Assembly: GCF_030490285.1 (NCBI RefSeq)
Contig: NZ_CP129884.1
Location: 1 to 64,000 of the forward strand
DNA from: Methylomonas montana
GTDB taxonomy: Bacteria; Pseudomonadota; Gammaproteobacteria; Methylococcales; Methylomonadaceae
Direction: 5' to 3'
DNA: 64,000 nt
In this document: in pieces, positions 56,752 through 64,000 of the stretch
Position numbering within the stretch: the first letter of the stretch is position 1
Layout: each line of letters starts with the position of its first letter
Position numbers and translations under genes: made by a program
The notes under the pieces: model-generated
What the model saw: only the letters and a program-made list of their open reading frames with translations
What the model was told of the DNA's origin: nothing
Databases searched by the model: none

Positions 56752-59700
56752 TTAATTCAGCTCTAGCCAGCATTTTAAAATGGGTGAAACACCCAACGGC
56801 GCTTGCAATGGCTTTAAGTAATCAACGGTAAGTTGCTTTTCCACTTTCTTACGCAACTCGGAAAGGTCTTTATGAGCAATAACGCAGTTCCTTGGCGTAT
56901 GTGGTTCCGAACGAATAAAACGGGCAATGGCTCCGGGTTCGGTTAATACGCGTTTTTGCTCTAAATCGTAGCAAACCCAGATGGTGAGACCAGCAGTGTC
57001 CGACCAACGCAAATCACCCGAATCCGTTTCTACCAATAACGAATCCGGTCTGGGAATCCGATAACAAAAAAATACGGCACGGGCGTTTAATTGTGGCACG
57101 GCTTTGCCAGAGAAAATTTTCAAGGGCATACGCGAAACTGTTGACGCAAGTTCGGGTTGATCCTTTATAAGATTGTTATATTCCAATCTGAGTTGTTCGG
57201 AATCCGATAGATTACCGTCGCATTGTTCGTTGAGTTCTTTGATTGGATCGAATTCATCATCTGGGGTCAATAGTTTGCGGCCTTCAACGCCGAGAGTGCG
57301 AGAAATAACCAAGGTTTTGCTGGTTACTCGCTGGAACAAACGTAACAACTCGTCCAGTTCATCGGGCGGTAGAAAATTCCAATAAATAATATGACCACGT
57401 TGGCCCTTTAATTCCGGATGATCTGCAAGCAATCTTGCTTCGGTATCAGGATTCATACGTCGATCTACACGGCCAATACGTTGCATCAAGCGGACTGGAT
57501 TCCAGTGTAAGTCGTAATTGATTAAACGAGTTGCGTCCTGAAGGTTTAAACCTTCTGACAATACATCGGTGGTAATTAGAATGCGAATTTCTGCTTTGCC
57601 CTCCGCCTCGAGTTCAACAGAACTGGATTCGTTGTAATAGGGGGAGAAACGACGAATAACGTCACTTCGCTGTTTTTGCGAACTACTGCCGTCTATGCGG
57701 TGAATGCCGTTGAGTTTCGCATTGATTAGCTCTTGTTCGAGATAGCGTGCAGTATCAGAAAACTCGGTAAATAGAATGACTTTTTGATTCTTTAATGCTT
57801 TATCGGTTTTGAGCAGTTTAATAAGTGCCTTGAGTTTATCGTCTCGGGCTGGCTTGACTTCTGACACCAAGCTGAGAAATTCCGCAAGCTGGTTCATATC
57901 GTCCAAGGTATCGTCCATGATAGAACTGATGTCGAACTCTTCGGCGCTGAGCTTTTCAACTGAATTCAAAATGTCTTCTGTCAGAAAATCCTCAACTTGA
58001 TCATCGTCAGGTTCATCCGGCCACAATTCAAGCTGGTGGGCTTGGACATAACCGATGATATCGGCATGTTTAATTTGCCAGCGTTCTAACCTACGTTTGT
58101 TATGGGATGATTCCGCGTGGACGGAAACCCAAGCAAAGAGTTTTTGTAGTAAACGCCAGCAGGAGCCTTCAAATGCTTTGGACGAACTCTCAAACCGCTT
58201 AAGAAAAAGAGTTCTAATCAGTGTTACAACTTGTTTTTGCCGACCTTCATCGAATGACTTAAATGCAGGATCGTCTTTATCACCCTTCCAATAAGCCAAT
58301 GGATAATAAATGCTGAGAACAAACAGTGGTTTATCTTTACTAAATGCTTTGGCCACGCTATCCAGCAACTTTCCGTAGGTGACTTTGAGGTTGTAGGCAG
58401 CCAACTTTGGGGCTTGTCGTTCCGGAAATAAGGCTTCACTTGCCCCGTGTTGCTTTTGGCTTGCTTTAACATAAGCGCGGCTACGCTGGACAACTAGTGA
58501 GTCAAAAACAATATCGCTTCTTAGCGTGTTTTCCGCGTCTAGGATTTCAGGACCGAACTCTAGTTCTAAAGGTGCATTTGTCGATTTGCCCCCAAGGATA
58601 CGCTTTTCTAGCTGTATGAAGTGAGAGCGTAAACTGTGAATGCCCAATGTTGGAGCAAAGTACTGTTCATTACCGTTAGTAAATAATTCAATCATTCTTC
58701 GAAAATCGTGGATTGAGTTATTGACCGGGGTTGCAGTAAGGAAAAAAACTTGCTTGGGACGATCACCCGAATGTAGATACTCTTGCAGTTTTCGATAGCG
58801 GGATGGCTCTTTGTCACCTTCGCCCTTGATACCAGCGTTTCGGAAGTGATGGGCTTCATCAATGATAACAACGTCGGCATCTTTCAGGGTCATGGCTAAA
58901 TCTCTGGGCCATTTGCCCTTACGTTGTAAGTCTGTGTGATTGAACAACAAAAAGTTGACGAAACCGCTGTTTAGATTGGGGAGATGACGATGAATTACTC
59001 GTTCCCATACATCTTCACGAGCCGCTTTAGGCGCGAATAACACCACGCGCTTTCCCTCTCTAGCTATCATGCGTTCTAGCAACATTAATCCGACGTAGGT
59101 TTTACCTAAACCTACACCATCACATAGAAATGCACCGTTGTTGGTATTAGCGATTTGGACTAGATTTCGATAGGCATCTTGTTGATATTTATCTAGTAAT
59201 TTAAATATTTTGGATTCCTGGGTATCCCATAAATCAGGCGTTAATTCACGTCCTTTCAAAAACTCGTCGAGAGCCTTGAACCAAATCTCAAATGGCGTGT
59301 AATCTCGGGTATGCCTTTGTAAGGTTTGTAAAATATCTGGAGTAATGTCTTCGGCTTCTTCCCAATGTCTTTCATACCAGTCTTGTAGTATTCCAACTGG
59401 GGAGCCAGTGACCTGAATATTTAGCTCAACATTGTCTGTCAGTCCGGGGTAAGTAAAGTTTGATGATCCGACCAACGCAAACGAACCGACAACAGCAGCG
59501 CGACCATGTGTGATGTAAGCTTTGGCGTGAAATTTGTCTTTTCGATAGACGCGACATTGAATTTTGCCACTGTGAATAGCATCAACAATTGCTGGGACGC
59601 CTTGTAGAAAGTCATTTTTGATCTTTTCAGTTTCAACGCTTAAATCAAGGCGTTCATGGATTTTTTTTAAGCCCTCTGTGAATGCACGTTTTGTCCGGTA

Positions 59701-59904
59701 CGAAACTTCGTCACCCATTAAGATACGAATCTTATCAACCGATTGCCATGCGTCGTTCAAGCTAAGTAACGCGCCAATTTCGAAATAGCCGGTTGCAATG
59801 TCCACCGACATGGACAATTGACACCATTCTGAAAGGTAGGAGCAAACTTTCCAGTCGGAATCGCTGTTATCGACAATGAAAAGTTCAGATGGGGAGGTCG
59901 CCAT
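56752..59904 (-). CDS. Phospholipase D-like domain fused to an SNF2 helicase
   Basis: A 1050-residue protein. Residues about 20-175 form a phospholipase D-like domain with HAK at 126-128 and GSSNF at 146-150, the HxK and Asn-containing halves of such nuclease sites. An SNF2/superfamily 2 motor follows: Walker A GVGLGKT at 263-269, DEAH at 349-352 (VVIIDEAHHF), LTATP near 388, and motif VI QRIGRVDRRM at 808-817. This is a nuclease-motor fusion in one chain, like DISARM DrmD (SNF2) joined to a DrmC-like PLD. It begins the minus-strand defence-like unit; a 49-bp gap separates it from the methyltransferase. Confidence 0.9.
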   Translation of the reverse strand: MATSPSELFIVDNSDSDWKVCSYLSEWCQLSMSVDIATGYFEIGALLSLNDAWQSVDKIRILMGDEVSYRTKRAFTEGLKKIHERLDLSVETEKIKNDFLQGVPAIVDAIHSGKIQCRVYRKDKFHAKAYITHGRAAVVGSFALVGSSNFTYPGLTDNVELNIQVTGSPVGILQDWYERHWEEAEDITPDILQTLQRHTRDYTPFEIWFKALDEFLKGRELTPDLWDTQESKIFKLLDKYQQDAYRNLVQIANTNNGAFLCDGVGLGKTYVGLMLLERMIAREGKRVVLFAPKAAREDVWERVIHRHLPNLNSGFVNFLLFNHTDLQRKGKWPRDLAMTLKDADVVIIDEAHHFRNAGIKGEGDKEPSRYRKLQEYLHSGDRPKQVFFLTATPVNNSIHDFRRMIELFTNGNEQYFAPTLGIHSLRSHFIQLEKRILGGKSTNAPLELEFGPEILDAENTLRSDIVFDSLVVQRSRAYVKASQKQHGASEALFPERQAPKLAAYNLKVTYGKLLDSVAKAFSKDKPLFVLSIYYPLAYWKGDKDDPAFKSFDEGRQKQVVTLIRTLFLKRFESSSKAFEGSCWRLLQKLFAWVSVHAESSHNKRRLERWQIKHADIIGYVQAHQLELWPDEPDDDQVEDFLTEDILNSVEKLSAEEFDISSIMDDTLDDMNQLAEFLSLVSEVKPARDDKLKALIKLLKTDKALKNQKVILFTEFSDTARYLEQELINAKLNGIHRIDGSSSQKQRSDVIRRFSPYYNESSSVELEAEGKAEIRILITTDVLSEGLNLQDATRLINYDLHWNPVRLMQRIGRVDRRMNPDTEARLLADHPELKGQRGHIIYWNFLPPDELDELLRLFQRVTSKTLVISRTLGVEGRKLLTPDDEFDPIKELNEQCDGNLSDSEQLRLEYNNLIKDQPELASTVSRMPLKIFSGKAVPQLNARAVFFCYRIPRPDSLLVETDSGDLRWSDTAGLTIWVCYDLEQKRVLTEPGAIARFIRSEPHTPRNCVIAHKDLSELRKKVEKQLTVDYLKPLQAPLGVSPILKCWLELN

Positions 59905-59964
59905 AGGTTGAGTTAAACGGTTACAAATTTGCGATTAAATGAATCTATTAAAAGAGGGTATAAC

Positions 59965-61395
59965 CTACGCTTGTGTCTTGTCTTTAATCGCCCGAATAAT
60001 CCCTGTCGTCGAATGCCCTTCGATAAACGACAAAATCTTCACCTCGCCGCCATTCGCCAGCACGCTGTCGTGGCCGGCGATGCTGGTGATGTCGGTGTAG
60101 TCGCCGCCCTTGACCAGGATGTCCGGCAATAATTGGTCGATGACTTCTTTAGGCGTGTCTTCCTCGAACGGCACCACCCAATCCACGCATTCCAGCGCCG
60201 CCAGCATCTCCATGCGATGATCCAGCTTGTTGACCGGGCGCTCCGGGCCTTTCAAGCGTTGCACGGAGGCATCGCTGTTGACCAACACCACCAAGCGGTC
60301 GCCCAGAGTTTTGGCTTGTTGCAGGTAGCGGACGTGGCCGGGATGCAGGATGTCAAAGCAGCCGTTGGTGGCGACGATTTTTTCGCCGTTTTGTTTGGCG
60401 GCGGCGCGCTCTATCAGTAATTCCGGCAAGGTGCAGACGCCTTTGTGATGCGCGCGTGGGCCTTGCAATGCAGCGGCCAACTCGTCGGTGTTGACGGTGG
60501 CGGTGCCCATCTTGCCGACCACGATGCCGGCGCCGATATTGGCCAGTTCCGTGGCTTCGGCCAGCGGTTTTTTCGCCGCCAGGCTGGCCGCCAGTACCGA
60601 GATTACCGTGTCGCCGGCGCCGGTGACGTCGAATACTTCGCGGGCGTGGGTCGGCAGATGCAAAGGTTCTTGGTTCTTGCTGAGCAGCGTCATGCCTTGT
60701 TCGCCGCGGGTCACCAATAAGGCCTCCAACTCCAGCTCGGCGAGCAGCTTGGTGCCCCGTTCGACGATTTGCTGTTGATCGGCGCAACGGCCGACCACTG
60801 CCTCAAATTCGCTGAGATTGGGGGTGATCAGAGTCGCCTGCTTGTAGACTGTAAAATCGCTGCCCTTGGGATCGACCAGCACCGGTTTCTTCAGTTGTTT
60901 CGCCAGCGCGATGAATTGTTGCACCTGGTTCAGGGTGCCTTTGCCGTAATCGGACAGCACGACGACTTGCGATTGCATCATCTCGGCATGATACAGATGC
61001 AACAGCGGGGCACTGTCGATTTGCTGAAAACCGTCTTCGAAATCCAGCCGGATCAACTGCTGATGCCGGCTCATTACCCGCAGCTTGGTGATGGTCGGGA
61101 AATTGGGCACCGGTTGAAACAGGCACAGCACGCCGGCCTTTTTCAGAATGTCTTCCAGCGCCACCGCCGCCTGGTCCTCGCCGGTGAAACCCAGCAAAGA
61201 CACTTTGGCGCCCAGCGCGGCGATATTCAAGGCCACGTTACCGGCGCCGCCGGCGCGTTGTTCGTCCTGCTTGACGTGGACCACCGGCACCGGCGCTTCC
61301 GGCGAAATACGCGAGGTGGGGCCGTGCCAATAGCGGTCCAGCATCAGGTCGCCGACCACTAGCACGCGGGCTGTCGAATAGTTGGGTAATTGCAT
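59965..61395 (-). CDS. hldE: Bifunctional heptose-7-phosphate kinase / heptose-1-phosphate adenylyltransferase
   Basis: HldE makes ADP-D-glycero-beta-D-manno-heptose for the LPS inner core. The 476-residue product is two fused enzymes. Residues 1-320 are a PfkB-type kinase with [13 protein letters not shown] at the start and DVTGAGDTV (GAGD at 259-262). Residues 335-476 are a nucleotidyltransferase with [15 protein letters not shown] (HPGH at 351-354) and a later SSTGII-type STTGIIRAI motif. It indicates a Gram-negative envelope with heptose-containing LPS. It is monocistronic and divergent from arsC. Confidence 0.97.
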   Translation of the reverse strand: MQLPNYSTARVLVVGDLMLDRYWHGPTSRISPEAPVPVVHVKQDEQRAGGAGNVALNIAALGAKVSLLGFTGEDQAAVALEDILKKAGVLCLFQPVPNFPTITKLRVMSRHQQLIRLDFEDGFQQIDSAPLLHLYHAEMMQSQVVVLSDYGKGTLNQVQQFIALAKQLKKPVLVDPKGSDFTVYKQATLITPNLSEFEAVVGRCADQQQIVERGTKLLAELELEALLVTRGEQGMTLLSKNQEPLHLPTHAREVFDVTGAGDTVISVLAASLAAKKPLAEATELANIGAGIVVGKMGTATVNTDELAAALQGPRAHHKGVCTLPELLIERAAAKQNGEKIVATNGCFDILHPGHVRYLQQAKTLGDRLVVLVNSDASVQRLKGPERPVNKLDHRMEMLAALECVDWVVPFEEDTPKEVIDQLLPDILVKGGDYTDITSIAGHDSVLANGGEVKILSFIEGHSTTGIIRAIKDKTQA

Positions 61396-61466
61396 GGCTA
61401 TGTCAGGTGTCCGTGATTCGAAGGATGCTATTATAGACGCAACCCGTTGTGATTAAGGTGTAAACC

Positions 61467-62407
<941 letters not shown>

Positions 62408-62425
62408 ACAGGGATTTCTGCTAAA

Positions 62426-63214
62426 TCAGGGTTCAAACACGCCCAGCGCTCTAAGACAGGACTTACCTAGATCGATGCGCTTGGCCGCATCGGCCGCCTG
62501 GACGATGTCGATATTCAACGCAAAACTGTATAGACGGCTGCCATTCGTCACCCATCCCACCCACCAGCCCACACCGGGGTTGGGGGCGTTTAACCAGCCG
62601 GTTTTGCCGTACAGGGTCCGGTCGCCGACTTGTTCCAGCTGAACGATCTCGCGGACTTTGGCCTGAACATCGGGAGGAAACGGTAACTCGTCCCGCGCCA
62701 GGCGGGCCAGAAAAGCGGTTTGTTCCACCGCGCTAATTTGCAACGGGCCCTCCAGCCAAAACCTGTCGACCGCATCGCCTAGTTCGGCGTTGCCGTATCC
62801 CATCGCAGTAACACCGTCGTGCATCCGCGCCAGACCAATGCGCCGGGCCAGTTCCTGATAAATCGGCACATTGGATATTTTGATGGCCTCGCGCAAGCCC
62901 ATGTCCCGCTCCCAGGTCTTGAGAAATTGCGGCTGGCCGCCGTAAGGCAGGATGTCGTCGACGCTGTCGACCGCGCCTACCGATAAGCCGATCAGGCTAT
63001 TGGCAATTTTGAACGTAGAAGCCGGGATAAAGCGCATCTCGGCGCGGCCCCGATCATGTCCGATCAAGCGCTGCGCATCGACGTCGTAGAACACGAAAGT
63101 GCCTTGTACGCCGGCCTCGCTGAACAGTTTGCCGAGCGCCGGATTGTCCTGCCAGTCGATGGCGTGAACGTGGCCGGCAAGCAATAGCATCACGGCCGCT
63201 ATAAGATGTTTCAT
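62426..63214 (-). CDS. Class D (OXA-type) beta-lactamase
   Basis: A 262-residue periplasmic serine beta-lactamase. The signal peptide ends near HVHA (about residue 18). All class D motifs are visible: catalytic Ser-x-x-Lys STFK at 66-69, S-x-V as SNV at 114-116, YGN at 140-142, FWLEG at 152-156 and KTG at 204-206. The active site is therefore complete and the enzyme should hydrolyse penicillins and oxacillin-type compounds. It is in a chromosomal context next to ordinary genes, with no integron or IS adjacent, so it is probably an intrinsic environmental OXA-type gene. It abuts the preceding VOC-family gene (1 bp apart). Confidence 0.94.
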   Translation of the reverse strand: MKHLIAAVMLLLAGHVHAIDWQDNPALGKLFSEAGVQGTFVFYDVDAQRLIGHDRGRAEMRFIPASTFKIANSLIGLSVGAVDSVDDILPYGGQPQFLKTWERDMGLREAIKISNVPIYQELARRIGLARMHDGVTAMGYGNAELGDAVDRFWLEGPLQISAVEQTAFLARLARDELPFPPDVQAKVREIVQLEQVGDRTLYGKTGWLNAPNPGVGWWVGWVTNGSRLYSFALNIDIVQAADAAKRIDLGKSCLRALGVFEP

Positions 63215-63688
63215 TTAGGATTGCTCGTAGGCTCGTATTAACGTTGCTATGTCGATTTTGGTCATTTGCATCATGGCCTGCATCACCCGTCCGGCTTTCA
63301 CCGGGTCGGGATCGCCGATCAATTCCAGCAGCACATTGGGCACGATCTGCCAGGTGACGCCGAACTGATCGTCCAGCCAGGCGCATTGATTGGTCTTCCC
63401 GCCTTCCGAAAGCTTTTCCCAATAGTGGTCGACTTCCGCTTGAGTTTCGCAGTGTACGACAAACGAAATAGCGGGCGAGAAGTTGTACATCGGGCCGCCG
63501 TTGAGCGCGGTAAATACTTGGCCGTCCAGCTCGAAACTGGCGGTCATCACACTACCTTTCGGTCCCGGCCCGGCATCGCCGTAACGGTTGATGCTCAACA
63601 CCTTCGAGTTCTTGAAAACAGAGACGTAAAAATTCATAGCCTCTTCGGCTTGATGGTCGAACCATAAAAACGGGGTGATTTTTTGCAT
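63215..63688 (-). CDS. VOC-family (PhnB-like) protein
   Basis: A 157-residue glyoxalase/bleomycin-resistance (VOC) fold protein with MQKITPFLWFDHQAEEAMNF at the start, FKNSKVLSINRYGDAGPGPKG, and GKTNQCAWLDDQFGVTWQIVP in the C-terminal half, matching the 3-demethylubiquinone/PhnB-like branch. The function of these proteins is uncertain. It lies directly upstream of the beta-lactamase with no gap, so the pair is likely co-transcribed. Confidence 0.9.
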   Translation of the reverse strand: MQKITPFLWFDHQAEEAMNFYVSVFKNSKVLSINRYGDAGPGPKGSVMTASFELDGQVFTALNGGPMYNFSPAISFVVHCETQAEVDHYWEKLSEGGKTNQCAWLDDQFGVTWQIVPNVLLELIGDPDPVKAGRVMQAMMQMTKIDIATLIRAYEQS

Positions 63689-63767
63689 GGGACAAGCTCC
63701 TGGACGGTGTTAAGAGTGGTGCCAAATTCATGGCGGGTGTGTCGTACGGCATCGACGATTCGCCGGT

Positions 63768-64000
63768 TCACAACTCGGCTAGCAACGCCGCAAGCTGGTC
63801 CGTGGCCTTGCCCCAGCCTTCGTGAAAGCCCCTCTCTTCGTGGGTTTTCCGGTCTGCCGCGCTCCAATGCAACACGCGAGCGGTGTAGCGGGTTTGTCCG
63901 CCTTCGTTCTCAAAGGTGATGATGCCGGTCATGAACGGCTTGGCGGAAGGTTCCCAGGCGCAGGTGTAGGCATCGGTAAACACCAGACGCTGGTTTTCGA
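63768..64000 (-). CDS. SRPBCC/AHSA1-family protein, 5' end cut by the window
   Basis: The C-terminal part of an SRPBCC (START-like) protein, continuing past the window edge. Visible sequence includes RLVFTDAYTCAWEPSAKPFM, a FENEGGQTRYTARVLHWS strand pair and the final helix EERGFHEGWGKATDQLAALL, typical of AHSA1 homologues. These bind hydrophobic ligands or modulate partner proteins; its role is unknown. The true start lies beyond 64000. Confidence 0.8.
   Translation of the reverse strand, partial: ENQRLVFTDAYTCAWEPSAKPFMTGIITFENEGGQTRYTARVLHWSAADRKTHEERGFHEGWGKATDQLAALLAEL

Overview
The window opens exactly on the dnaA start codon and carries dnaA-dnaN-recF-gyrB, so it is almost certainly a circular bacterial chromosome linearised at its replication origin. 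DnaA boxes lie in the dnaA-dnaN gap and two identical parS-like 16-mers lie around the recF stop codon. Gene content (UbiA, HldE heptose pathway for LPS, RND/TolC tripartite pumps, GlgC, a transketolase) indicates a Gram-negative gammaproteobacterium. An environmental Methylomonas-like methylotroph is my guess from overall protein flavour; no methane or methanol gene is in the window.

Layout. 0-6.2 kb: origin and replication genes. 6.2-7.4 kb: three TCTCANAATT repeats at an exact 21-bp period, then a type I restriction HsdR relic without its motor. 7.4-14.6 kb: HxlR regulator divergent from an SDR, RND adaptor, HAE-type pump and outer-membrane factor. 14.8-16.4 kb: a pyruvate/indolepyruvate decarboxylase. 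16.4-24.3 kb: a gene-sparse, decaying accessory stretch with small stress-type proteins (DUF2171, CPXCG) and several truncated or frameshifted genes. 24.3-27.2 kb: a Roc-COR GTPase. 27.5-35 kb: a GGDEF protein, a penicillin-acylase-family hydrolase, glgC and transketolase. 35.5-36.7 kb: a class III cyclase fused to PilZ. 36.8-44.5 kb: a two-component system followed by a Czc/Cus-type metal efflux operon. 44.6-50.1 kb: small metabolic and stress genes.

50.2-51.3 kb: an IS110-family element whose noncoding end reads as a complete bridge RNA. Two loops match the chromosomal target and two match the element's own ends, all in the expected order and flanked by CT cores. This is the most directly checkable discovery. 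52.4-59.9 kb: a three-gene block (PLD-SNF2 helicase fusion, large adenine methyltransferase, DUF3800) wedged between the housekeeping genes ubiA and hldE. I read it as a candidate anti-phage restriction-like system. 59.9-64 kb: hldE, arsC-wrbA, a class D beta-lactamase, a VOC-family protein and an SRPBCC gene cut by the window edge.

Themes: the HxlR/pump unit and the two-component/Czc unit are separate regulator-plus-efflux modules. The cyclase-PilZ fusion and the GGDEF protein suggest cAMP and c-di-GMP cross-talk. The HsdR relic, ROCO protein, IS110 and helicase-methylase block make this origin-proximal region a collection point for conflict-related genes. All functions are read from sequence motifs by eye; no search was run.
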